Part shown: piece by piece, positions 22,976 to 31,906 of the stretch
Layout: every line of letters starts with the position of its first letter
How positions within the stretch are numbered: the first letter of the stretch is position 1
Assembly: GCA_018670435.1 (NCBI GenBank)
Contig: JABHRC010000025.1
Coordinates: 1 to 32,375, forward strand
DNA: 32,375 nt
Direction of reading: 5' to 3'
DNA from: Gammaproteobacteria bacterium
GTDB lineage: Bacteria; Pseudomonadota; Gammaproteobacteria; GCA-002705445; GCA-002716945
Translations under genes and position numbers: made by a program
The notes under the pieces: generated by a model
Database searches by the model: none
What the model was told of the DNA's origin: nothing
The model's input: the letters and a program-made list of their open reading frames with translations, nothing else

Positions 22976-23876
22976 AAAAAATCCTAATGATGTATTTTTA
23001 ATAGATTCAACAGGTTTTGTTCTTAAATATTGGTTTGCTGTTCCACCAGTGAAGACAGAGAACTATGAATCTATAGCAGCATTTCTTGGCTTCACAGGTT
23101 TTGTTATTCGATTACTCCATGATTATCAACCAAAATATATTTCATTTGCATTTGATGAGAGTCTAGGGTCATGTTTTAGAAATAAAATATTTCCGGATTA
23201 TAAAAAAACAAGAGAGAATGCTCCTGATGAACTGAAAACTCAGTTCTCATTATGCCGAGAATTTTTGACTTTGATGGGCCTGAATAACAATGCAAGCAAA
23301 ACACATGAAGCAGATGATATTCTATATACAATAGCTAAAGATACAAAAAAAATAAATCTCAATAATATAATTTTAACTAATGATAAAGATTTATATCAGT
23401 TGATATATGAAAATGATACTTGGTGGAATTATGGTGATAAAAAGTTTAGTTATAATGAACTAGTAAAAAAATTAAACTTTGATCCTCATGATTTGTCAGA
23501 TTTTTTAGGACTGATGGGTGATTCAGTAGATAATATTCCTGGAGCTCCAGGGTTAGGTGAAAAAACAGCAACTGCTCTAATGAGTGAGTATAAAAATCTA
23601 GATAATATTATGAATAGCCTTGATTCTATCCCATCTAGATTAGGAACCAAATATAAAAGATTCATGAAAATAATAGAAGAAAATAAAAAAATTATTTATC
23701 TTTCTAAAAAGTTAGCTACACTGGACTATATCCCTGATATCAAAACTAATTTGGATATGATAGAGAGAAAATTAATAAAGATAGAAAAGATTGATAGTTT
23801 ATTCAAAAAAACTGGTATGAGAGAAGGGCAAAGAAATCTATGGATAAAAGATATTGAAAAACTAATAGAGAGCTAA
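22965..23876 (+). CDS. Standalone 5'-3' exonuclease / flap endonuclease (Pol I N-terminal domain-like, Xni/ExoIX-like)
   Basis: FLIDSTGFVLKYWF, FPDYKKTRENAPDELKTQF, HEADDILYTIA, LTNDKDLYQLI, LGLMGDSVDNIPGAPGLGEKTATALM. No polymerase domain follows. Start is TTG (22965), overlapping the upstream gene. Confidence 0.93.
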   Translation: MFNKKNPNDVFLIDSTGFVLKYWFAVPPVKTENYESIAAFLGFTGFVIRLLHDYQPKYISFAFDESLGSCFRNKIFPDYKKTRENAPDELKTQFSLCREFLTLMGLNNNASKTHEADDILYTIAKDTKKINLNNIILTNDKDLYQLIYENDTWWNYGDKKFSYNELVKKLNFDPHDLSDFLGLMGDSVDNIPGAPGLGEKTATALMSEYKNLDNIMNSLDSIPSRLGTKYKRFMKIIEENKKIIYLSKKLATLDYIPDIKTNLDMIERKLIKIEKIDSLFKKTGMREGQRNLWIKDIEKLIES

Positions 23877-23877
23877 G

Positions 23878-25131
23878 ATGAAAAAAAATATTTTTTATGC
23901 ACAATCTGGAGGAGTAACACCTGTAATTAATGCTACAGCAGCTGGGTTAATAGATTCTCTCTCTAAAAATAAATCATGTTTTGGAAAATTGTTCGTAGGC
24001 AAAAATGGTATTGCTGGTGCACTTAACGAAGAACTAATAGATGTTAGCAAAGAGAATCCTAAAGAGTTAAAAAAGTTACTTCATACTCCTGGGGGTGCTT
24101 TTGGTTCTTGTAGAATTAAACTAAAAGACCCGGTGAAAAATAAAAAAGAGTTTCAAAGAATATTAGATGTTTTCAAGGCTCATAATATTGGATATTTCTT
24201 TTATAATGGAGGTGGTGATTCACAAGACACTACTCTAAAGATTGCAAATTATTGTAAAGATAACAATTATGATTTAATTTGTATTGGTCTTCCAAAAACA
24301 ATAGACAATGATCTACCAGTAACAGATAACTGTCCAGGGTTCGGCTCTGTTGCAAAGTACATTGCCATATCAACTCATGAAGCATCTCTTGATGTTGAGT
24401 CTATGGCAAATTCATCTACTAAAGTTTTTTTATTAGAAGTTATGGGTAGACATGCAGGGTGGCTTGCTGCATCAGCTGGAATTATAAAAAAAGGTAATAA
24501 TACACCACCGCATATTATATTATTACCCGAAGTAACATTTAACATAAAAAATTTTTTAAGTGAGGTTAAAAAGACCGTTATAAATAACGGATATTGCGTT
24601 ATTGTTGCATCGGAAGGCATTAAGGATCATAAGAATAATTTTATAGCTGCCAGTGATACCAAAGACAGCTTCGGTCATGCTCATCTTGGCGGGGTAGCTC
24701 CAAAACTTTCAAATATGATTACAACTAAATTAAATTATAAAGTTCATTGGGCGGTTTCAGATTATCTTCAAAGAGCTGCAAGACATATAGCTTCAGACGT
24801 AGATGTTAAGCAAGCGTATGCCATTGGTTATAAATCTTTAGATTACGCTAAAGCCGAAATTACTGGCGTGATGCTCACAATTAATAAAAAAAATACAGCG
24901 AGTTATAAATGGGATATTGGATATACTAAGCTAGAAAATGTAGCAAATGTAGAAAAAATACTTCCTAAGTCTTATATAAGTAAAAATGGTTTTGGAATCA
25001 CCTTGAAATGCAAAAATTATATTAAAAATCTAGTCCAAGGAGAGAACTATCCTCCTTATCTTGACGGTATGCCAGACTATGCAAAATTAAATCATCCACT
25101 TGCAAAGAAGAAACTCAAAAAGTTTAGGTGA
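23878..25131 (+). CDS. pfp: 6-phosphofructokinase, predicted pyrophosphate-dependent
   Basis: FYAQSGGVTPVINATAAGLI, YFFYNGGGDSQDTTLKIA, LPKTIDNDLPVTDNCPGFGSVAKYIA (PKTIDND is typical of PPi-type enzymes), VMGRHAGWLAA. Confidence 0.93.
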   Translation: MKKNIFYAQSGGVTPVINATAAGLIDSLSKNKSCFGKLFVGKNGIAGALNEELIDVSKENPKELKKLLHTPGGAFGSCRIKLKDPVKNKKEFQRILDVFKAHNIGYFFYNGGGDSQDTTLKIANYCKDNNYDLICIGLPKTIDNDLPVTDNCPGFGSVAKYIAISTHEASLDVESMANSSTKVFLLEVMGRHAGWLAASAGIIKKGNNTPPHIILLPEVTFNIKNFLSEVKKTVINNGYCVIVASEGIKDHKNNFIAASDTKDSFGHAHLGGVAPKLSNMITTKLNYKVHWAVSDYLQRAARHIASDVDVKQAYAIGYKSLDYAKAEITGVMLTINKKNTASYKWDIGYTKLENVANVEKILPKSYISKNGFGITLKCKNYIKNLVQGENYPPYLDGMPDYAKLNHPLAKKKLKKFR

Positions 25132-25135
25132 TTAA

Positions 25136-26161
25136 CTAAGGTAGGTCATTATAATCTATGGAGTAATCGTTATAATTAATAATTAGTTCCTTTAAAGAGT
25201 CTAATAAACCTTCGTCATCATTAAGACAGGGAATAAAATGGTAATTTAATCCACCTGAATCAATAAAAAGATCTCTAGATTCTTGACCAATCTCCTCTAT
25301 AGTTTCTAAACAATCAGAGACAAATCCTGGACAAAATACTTGAATATCCTTTACGCCTTCCCCAGGATAAGACTCTAAGGTCTGCGCAAGATATGGTTGT
25401 ATCCATTCAGCTTTGCCAAATCTAGATTGGAATACAATGTTATATGCTGCTTTAGCTAGACCAAGCTCTTCTGCGATCAAATTTGCCGTAATCAAGCATT
25501 GTTTTTGATATGGCTCATCATCACCTACATATGACTTTGGTATCCCATGAAAAGAAAAAAGTAGTTTCTGAGGCTGCCCAAGCTTTGCTTGATATTTACG
25601 GATATGATTAGCTGATGCTTTTATGTACTTAGGATTGTCATGAAAATCTTTTATAAAAGAAATATCTAAATTTCTATCTAGATCAATATTACTTTTTAAA
25701 ATAAGTTTTAGTTTGTTAGCAATCGATTTTGCTGTAGTAGTTGAGTATTGGGGGAACATCGGAAGTATTAGTACTTTTTTAAAACCTTTTCGATGATACT
25801 CAATTAATTTATTTTCAATAGATGGTGTACCATACCTCATTGCCACATCTATTGAAAAATTATGTTCAGTGATTTTTTTAAATATTTTCCTTAATTTTCC
25901 ACACTGTAAAAAAGAATTATACAGTAAAGGTGATCCCCATTCTGTCCAAACTTTTCTATATAAGGCAGCACTTTTAGCTGGTCTTACTCTTAAAATTATT
26001 AAATGCAATAAAGGCAGCCAAAAGATTCTAGGTAATCTAATTACATCTTTGTCAGACAAGAATTCTCTAAGGTAAGTTCTAACCTGCTCTGTATTTGGCT
26101 GATTAGGTGTCCCAAGATTTACCAAAAGGACAACTGTTGAGTTATCTGTATCTAATTTCAT
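25136..26161 (-). CDS. hemH: Ferrochelatase
   Basis: VVLLVNLGTPNQPNTEQVRTYLREFLSDKDVIRLPR, LLFSFHGIPKSYV, FQSRFGKAEWIQPYL, PGFVSDCLETIEEI. ATG at 26161 preferred over the upstream TTG at 26179. Confidence 0.96.
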   Translation of the reverse strand: MKLDTDNSTVVLLVNLGTPNQPNTEQVRTYLREFLSDKDVIRLPRIFWLPLLHLIILRVRPAKSAALYRKVWTEWGSPLLYNSFLQCGKLRKIFKKITEHNFSIDVAMRYGTPSIENKLIEYHRKGFKKVLILPMFPQYSTTTAKSIANKLKLILKSNIDLDRNLDISFIKDFHDNPKYIKASANHIRKYQAKLGQPQKLLFSFHGIPKSYVGDDEPYQKQCLITANLIAEELGLAKAAYNIVFQSRFGKAEWIQPYLAQTLESYPGEGVKDIQVFCPGFVSDCLETIEEIGQESRDLFIDSGGLNYHFIPCLNDDEGLLDSLKELIINYNDYSIDYNDLP

Positions 26162-26181
26162 AGAACTATTGTAAAACAATG

Positions 26182-26766
26182 TTAAGGTTTTGTGTATCTT
26201 TGAAAAATTGGACTAGATCTAGGTATATGGGAGATTAAAAAATCCATCTGGTCCTGCAATATCTTCCTACCACGCAGAATAATATACTCAACTCTTGAGG
26301 GGCTAAATGGTATTGCAATTAAGAGCATATTTGCGTCTTCTGGCGTCCTGGCTCCTTTATGATTATTGCATCTTTTGCAACAAGTCACTACATTTGTCCA
26401 TGTATCCTTGCCACCTTTAGACAAGGGAATCACGTGGTCTCTTGATAATTGATTATAAGTAAATATATTTCCACAATATAGGCATTTATGGGCATCTCTT
26501 TTAAATAATGTTGTATTTATTAATGGGGGCGTAAATGCCGAATAATCTAGCTTATTAATATTGTTAGTAGATACTATAGAATTAAGATTTAACAAGCTTC
26601 TCTGCCTCTTTAAGCGGTTATAACCACCTCTTAGTATCAGCGAGGATGACCCACATTCATAAATAACCTGATTAAGGTGATATAATTTTGCAGCAGTTTG
26701 ATGATTTATCCAATCTACAGGATGTCCTGCCGAATTGAGTCGTAATATTTGCTGATTAGTAATCAC
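26182..26766 (-). CDS. HNH endonuclease family protein
   Basis: FKRDAHKCLYCGNIFTYNQLSRDHVIPLSKGGKDTWTNVVTCCKRCNNHKG: CxxC...DH...N...CxxCN HNH layout. GTG start. Confidence 0.9.
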   Translation of the reverse strand: MITNQQILRLNSAGHPVDWINHQTAAKLYHLNQVIYECGSSSLILRGGYNRLKRQRSLLNLNSIVSTNNINKLDYSAFTPPLINTTLFKRDAHKCLYCGNIFTYNQLSRDHVIPLSKGGKDTWTNVVTCCKRCNNHKGARTPEDANMLLIAIPFSPSRVEYIILRGRKILQDQMDFLISHIPRSSPIFQRYTKP

Positions 26767-26994
26767 TACAATTCAATTATAGCTTAAATTTAAACTAGTA
26801 ATTATTAAATATCTTAGTTACCACAACTTACATCATCAGGACGAGCATAAAAATAAAATATAACCCAATGTTATAGAGGGTTTAGTAGTAATATTAAGCA
26901 CAATTTAGCTAATATTACTGAAATTAGACATGTTTATTCACATTGTGAGAAAATTACAATAAACATAATCTTAAAAAGATTCTATCATGTTTGT

Positions 26995-27008
26995 AGATTT
27001 ATAAATCT
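26995..27008. repeat. 14-bp perfect palindrome AGATTTATAAATCT at the edge of the AT-rich block
   Basis: Direct reading at 26995-27008. Confidence 0.9.
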
Positions 27009-27104
27009 CTTATCTTATTGATATTTATAGATATATATAATTGATTATAAAATGTACAATTTGTTGAGAATAGGATAATGATATCAAATGAGGAAGGATT
27101 ATGC

Positions 27105-27145
27105 TGTTTATCCACAAAGTTATTAACATATTCTGTGGATAAACA
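27105..27145. repeat. 12-bp perfect inverted repeat TGTTTATCCACA / TGTGGATAAACA (17-bp spacer) formed by two opposed consensus DnaA boxes
   Basis: Direct reading: tgtttatccaca (27105-27116), aagttattaacatattc, tgtggataaaca (27134-27145). Confidence 0.95.
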
Positions 27146-27182
27146 ATTCAAAACAAGTGAAACCGTAAATGTATAATAAGGT

Positions 27183-29342
27183 ATGAAAAATATAATTAAT
27201 GTTGCCTTGAATTTACCTTTATATGGAACATATAGTTACTTAATTCCGGAAGAAATTGATGATATTAAGCCAGGTGTTAGGGTGGAAGTACCGTTTGGCC
27301 AAAAAAAACTTGTGGGTATATGTGTCAGGGTAGATAAAAATAGCAAACATAAAAAGCATACATACAAATTAAAATATTTAAATAGTATTATTGATAAGAA
27401 ACCTGTTGTGACAAGTGAAATACTAAAACTTGGTAAATGGGCATCTGAGTATTATCAATATCCTTTAGGTCAGGTACTTTTTAGTTGTCTCCCATCAAAA
27501 ATTAAATCAGGGGGTGACATTAAAATCACTGATGATAGAGAATACATCTATATTGCAACAGGTAAAGCACTGGATTCATACTTTAGAAATAAACATGCTC
27601 AAAAAAAACTATATAATAAGATAGAATCTTCTGAAGGAACAGAGGTAGATGTCAGAAAAAACAAAACAATACTCAAATCTCTGTTAGAAAGTGGCTACAT
27701 CTCGAGAGAGCTTAAGGAGAGAGAGAGAAAAATAACTAAAAAGATTAAGCTGAGTAAAGATCAAGAATTAGCATATAGAAAGATCATGAAAAACACTTCA
27801 TCTTTTGCACCTACATTAATTGAAGGAGTTACTGGTAGTGGCAAAACTGAGTTGTATATTAGTATTACAAAAGAAATTGTAGATAATAATGGTCAAGTTT
27901 TAATAATAGTCCCTGAAATTAATTTAACGCCTCAGACAATATTAAGATTTCAAGATTACTTAGATTTCAATATCTCTATTTATCACTCTGCATTAACCGA
28001 AACTGCACGATTAAAGGCATGGGCCAGTTGCCTTAATGGGGAGGTTGACATTTTAATAGGCACCAGATCAGCAATATTCTTACCATTTAAAAACCTGAAG
28101 ATGATTATTATAGATGAAGAACATGATAGTTCGCTTAAACAATCAGAAAAATTTAGATACCACTCTAGAGATATTGCCCTTGTGAGAGCAAAAAATAATA
28201 GTATACCAATATTAATGGGCAGCGCGACTCCATCCTTAGAAAGTCTTTATAATTGTCAAATAGAGAAATTTTCTCATATTCTTTTGAAAAATAGATTTCA
28301 TAATACTAAGTTACCAAGTGTCACTGTTGTGGATACTAAAGTAGATACAGTAAGAGATGGATTCTCATCTACATTAATCAAAGGGATGAAAAAGGAATTG
28401 GATGATAAGAAGCAAGTATTATTATTTGTAGGACGAAGAGGTTTTAGTCATACCCTGTTATGTAATGTTTGTGGGTGGACATCTAAGTGTAAGAAATGTG
28501 ATGTTCATATGACTTTTCATGAATATGAAAATAAATTATGGTGTCATCACTGTGGTTTACAGACAAAAGTAAATTTTAAAAATATATGTGAATGTAAATC
28601 AGAAAGTGAAATCATTCCTATTGGTATGGGGACTGAAAGAATAGAAAAAAGGGCGAAAGAATTATTTCCAAAATCAAAAGTAATGCGTATTGATAGTGAT
28701 ACAATCAATAATATTTCTAAATTAAATAATTTTATAAATCAATCTAGAGATGGGAAAATTGATATATTAGTAGGCACGCAAATGCTTGTAAAGGGGCATG
28801 ATTTTCCTAATTTGACTTTGGTGGGAATCATTGACATAGACTCAGGTCTTTATAGCCTGGATTTCAGAGGGACAGAGAAAATTGCTCAGATGATAATACA
28901 AGTAGCAGGTAGATCTGGAAGACATTCATCAGAAGGAAGACTGATTATACAGACGCGTAAACCAAAACACCCAATAATGACTAAATTACTAGAAAATGGT
29001 TACAGTGATTTCTCTAAAGATGTATTAAAAGAAAGAAGAGAGGCAGCATTACCACCTCAATCATACTTGTCATTGTTTAGAGTTTCTACTAACAATAAAG
29101 GTGAAGGGCTTATATTCTTAAATAAAATTAAAAATATATATAGAGATACTATCACTATACTGGGTCCAGCTCCTGCACCTATATTGAAAAAAAATAATCG
29201 ATATTATTACCAATTACTAATTAATTCACATAATAGAAAATTTTTACTACAAAAATCATCGGAAATAAGAGAATATATACTTAAGCATAAAAAAAGTAAC
29301 TTTAGATGGTCTTTGGATATAGATCCTATCGACCTGTACTAA
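27183..29342 (+). CDS. priA: Primosomal protein N' (replication restart helicase)
   Basis: Walker A GVTGSGKTELYI, DEEHDSSLKQ, HSRDIALVRA, zinc-binding CNVCGWTSKCKKCDVHMTFH..LWCHHCG, VGTQMLVKGHDFPNLTLVGI, VAGRSGR. Confidence 0.97.
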   Translation: MKNIINVALNLPLYGTYSYLIPEEIDDIKPGVRVEVPFGQKKLVGICVRVDKNSKHKKHTYKLKYLNSIIDKKPVVTSEILKLGKWASEYYQYPLGQVLFSCLPSKIKSGGDIKITDDREYIYIATGKALDSYFRNKHAQKKLYNKIESSEGTEVDVRKNKTILKSLLESGYISRELKERERKITKKIKLSKDQELAYRKIMKNTSSFAPTLIEGVTGSGKTELYISITKEIVDNNGQVLIIVPEINLTPQTILRFQDYLDFNISIYHSALTETARLKAWASCLNGEVDILIGTRSAIFLPFKNLKMIIIDEEHDSSLKQSEKFRYHSRDIALVRAKNNSIPILMGSATPSLESLYNCQIEKFSHILLKNRFHNTKLPSVTVVDTKVDTVRDGFSSTLIKGMKKELDDKKQVLLFVGRRGFSHTLLCNVCGWTSKCKKCDVHMTFHEYENKLWCHHCGLQTKVNFKNICECKSESEIIPIGMGTERIEKRAKELFPKSKVMRIDSDTINNISKLNNFINQSRDGKIDILVGTQMLVKGHDFPNLTLVGIIDIDSGLYSLDFRGTEKIAQMIIQVAGRSGRHSSEGRLIIQTRKPKHPIMTKLLENGYSDFSKDVLKERREAALPPQSYLSLFRVSTNNKGEGLIFLNKIKNIYRDTITILGPAPAPILKKNNRYYYQLLINSHNRKFLLQKSSEIREYILKHKKSNFRWSLDIDPIDLY

Positions 29343-29360
29343 CCATTTTACAGAGTCCAC

Positions 29361-31061
29361 TTGAATATAGAAATAAAAAATATTATTGAGTCTTATTTAT
29401 TAGAAACTACTTCTGATGAAAATATAAATCCTAGGGAAATATCAAAAGAAGGATATATAGAAGTTCAAAAAACAACCAATGAACTGCATGGGGATTATTA
29501 CTCCAATATTGCTATGAAACTGAGTAAGGTCTTAAAAAAGAACCCAGTAGATATTGGAGAAGATATAAAGAAGGGGCTTTTAGGTAGGAAACATCCTCAG
29601 ATAAAAAATATTGAAATCAAAAAACCAGGGTTTATAAATTTTTTCATCGAAGACTCAAAAAGAGCATCTATAGTCACAGATATTATTAAGAATAATAATA
29701 TTTTTGAAAAATTTAAAACTAAAATAAAAAAAAATATACATATAGAATTTGTATCTGCAAATCCAACTGGGCCTTTGCATGTTGGACATGGCAGAGGTCT
29801 AATTTTTGGCAAAACCTTATCTAATATGTTACGAATTCAAGGTCATAATGTATTTACAGAATATTATGTTAATAACATAGGGAAGCAAATAGATATACTC
29901 TCAATAAGCGTTATATTAAGTTTAATTGATCTTAAAAGACCATTTGATGATGTAGATATTTATAAGGGAAAATATATTTCAACAGTAGCTAATAAACTAA
30001 AATTGAAATATAGGGATTTATTGCTAATACATAAAGATTCTTTATCAGGTAATAAAGTATATGAATCATTCCTAGGGTCACTTAAAAAAGATTTCAACTC
30101 TTACCTTGTATTTCGTGACACTGTTATAGATATTATAATTAATGACTATATAAAGAAAGATCTTGAAGATTTAAATGTACAATTCTCAAACTGGTTTCAT
30201 GAGAGTGAATTAATAAAAGATAACTTTGTTTACCAAATATTAGAAAAAATAAAATCTAAAGGTTTGTCGTATGTTAAAGATGGCGCTGTATGGTTTAAAT
30301 CTACTAAATATGGGGATGATAAAGATAGGGTTCTAGTAAGAGCTAACAGTGCTCTGACATATTTTGCTACTGATATAGCTTACCATTCTCTTAAACTGGA
30401 TAAATATGATCATATCATCAATATATGGGGTTCAGATCATCATGGATATGTACCAAGATTAACTAATGCATTGAAAGGTATTGGATATGACACAGACAAA
30501 ATGTCTATTCATTTAATACAATTTGCAAATCTATATAGAGATGGGGAAAAGATGTCAATGTCTACTAGATCTGGTGAATTTATTACATTGAAGTCATTGG
30601 CTGATGAAATAGGACCTGATGCAATTAACTTTTTTTATATTAATAAAAAAATTGAACAACATTTAGATTTTGAAATTAACACAGCGTTATCCAAAGATAA
30701 AGATAACCCTGTTTATTATATTCAATATGCTCATGCGAGAATAGAAAAAATAATACAGAAAGTGAGCACAGATAATCTAAATTTTGATGATAGAGAGCTG
30801 ATAGATCCTAAAGAACAAGAATTATTAAGATTATTGAATAGCTATGTACAAACGATTGAACAAGCAATGGATACTCTTCAACCTCAACTAATTACTAACT
30901 ATCTCTATAAATTATCTCAAAGTTTTCATAGTTATTATGCGAATGTAAAAATCATAGGTGAAGAAATAAATTATAGTAGAGTATCACTTGTAATGGCTGT
31001 GCAAAAAATCTTAAAGAATGGATTAAATTTATTCGACATAAGTGCTCCAGAGGATATGTAA
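29361..31061 (+). CDS. argS: Arginyl-tRNA synthetase
   Basis: HIGH region VSANPTGPLHVGHGRG, WGSDHHGYVPRL, KMSMSTRSGEFITL, anticodon-binding domain YYIQYAHARIEKI. Apparent TTG start at 29361. Confidence 0.96.
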   Translation: MNIEIKNIIESYLLETTSDENINPREISKEGYIEVQKTTNELHGDYYSNIAMKLSKVLKKNPVDIGEDIKKGLLGRKHPQIKNIEIKKPGFINFFIEDSKRASIVTDIIKNNNIFEKFKTKIKKNIHIEFVSANPTGPLHVGHGRGLIFGKTLSNMLRIQGHNVFTEYYVNNIGKQIDILSISVILSLIDLKRPFDDVDIYKGKYISTVANKLKLKYRDLLLIHKDSLSGNKVYESFLGSLKKDFNSYLVFRDTVIDIIINDYIKKDLEDLNVQFSNWFHESELIKDNFVYQILEKIKSKGLSYVKDGAVWFKSTKYGDDKDRVLVRANSALTYFATDIAYHSLKLDKYDHIINIWGSDHHGYVPRLTNALKGIGYDTDKMSIHLIQFANLYRDGEKMSMSTRSGEFITLKSLADEIGPDAINFFYINKKIEQHLDFEINTALSKDKDNPVYYIQYAHARIEKIIQKVSTDNLNFDDRELIDPKEQELLRLLNSYVQTIEQAMDTLQPQLITNYLYKLSQSFHSYYANVKIIGEEINYSRVSLVMAVQKILKNGLNLFDISAPEDM

Positions 31062-31903
31062 TGAAGCAAAATAAAATAGCTATGATCTATGATTTTGATG
31101 GGACGCTGACCCCTAAAACTATGCAAGAATATACTCTGCTTCCCAAATTAGGTTTAAGTCCAAAAAGTTTTTGGGATTCTATCAACGAAGAATCGAAAAG
31201 AACTGGTGGTGAAACAATGATGGTATTCATGAGACATTTATTAGATAAGGCAAAGGAAAAAAATATAAAAATATCTAAAAACGAGTTTTTCAAAATGGGT
31301 AAAGATATTAGATATTATCAAGGAGTAAGCGAATGGTTTAATAATATAAACAAATATATAAAAAGTTTATCAGGTAATGATATAGAGATTTATCATTACA
31401 TTATATCTGCTGGTCATATGGAGATCCTGGATGGAGTTTCTATAAAAAAATATATAAGAAAAGTTTTTGCTTCAGAATATTTCTATAATAAAAACAAGCA
31501 TGCAGTCTTTCCAAAAGTTGTTGTAACTGATACAACAAAAACACAATACCTCTTTAGGATCAATAAGGGTAAAGAAAAATTATCTGAAAGCATTAATACT
31601 CACATGCCAGAAGATAAAAGACCTATCCCATTTGATAATATGGTTTATATTGGAGATGGATTAACTGATGTTCCAAGTATGGCTTTGATAAAGAAAGAAG
31701 GTGGCCATTCTATTGCTGTTTATCAGAAGAAATTAAAAGAGCAGGTGTCAATATGTAAAGAACTTTCTCAGGCAAAGAGAGTAGATTTCATAGCAGAAGC
31801 AGACTATAGAAAGAATTCAGATTTATATAAAAAAACATGTTTACTACTAAATTATGTTGTCTCTAAAATACAATATGATTTAGAATTAAAAAAATCTAAA
31901 TAA
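31061..31903 (+). CDS. HAD-superfamily hydrolase, phosphoserine phosphatase-like
   Basis: HAD motif I MIYDFDGTLTP, motif II IISAG, motif IV MVYIGDGLTDVPSM. Confidence 0.85.
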   Translation: MKQNKIAMIYDFDGTLTPKTMQEYTLLPKLGLSPKSFWDSINEESKRTGGETMMVFMRHLLDKAKEKNIKISKNEFFKMGKDIRYYQGVSEWFNNINKYIKSLSGNDIEIYHYIISAGHMEILDGVSIKKYIRKVFASEYFYNKNKHAVFPKVVVTDTTKTQYLFRINKGKEKLSESINTHMPEDKRPIPFDNMVYIGDGLTDVPSMALIKKEGGHSIAVYQKKLKEQVSICKELSQAKRVDFIAEADYRKNSDLYKKTCLLLNYVVSKIQYDLELKKSK

Positions 31904-31906
31904 AAA

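Larger units (their letters stand above)
26767..27182. promoter_or_regulatory. Large divergent intergenic region with DnaA boxes and an AT-rich block; candidate origin of replication or DnaA-controlled region
   Basis: 416 bp with no credible ORF. Counted GC over 26821-27180 is 89/360 (about 25%); over 27001-27060 it is 8/60. Exact TTATNCACA matches at 26934-26942 (+), 27108-27116 (+) and 27134-27142 (-). Confidence 0.6.

Noticed and set aside
26182-26766. HNH nuclease as part of a mobile or defence system
   Set aside because: It is a single HNH gene among housekeeping genes, with no integrase, transposase, methylase, repeats or target-site duplications. It looks like a resident chromosomal HNH protein.
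26863-26882. AACCC...GGGTT hairpin in the large intergenic region
   Set aside because: The stem is only 5 bp with an 11-nt loop and no U-tract. Not strong enough to call a terminator or an ncRNA.
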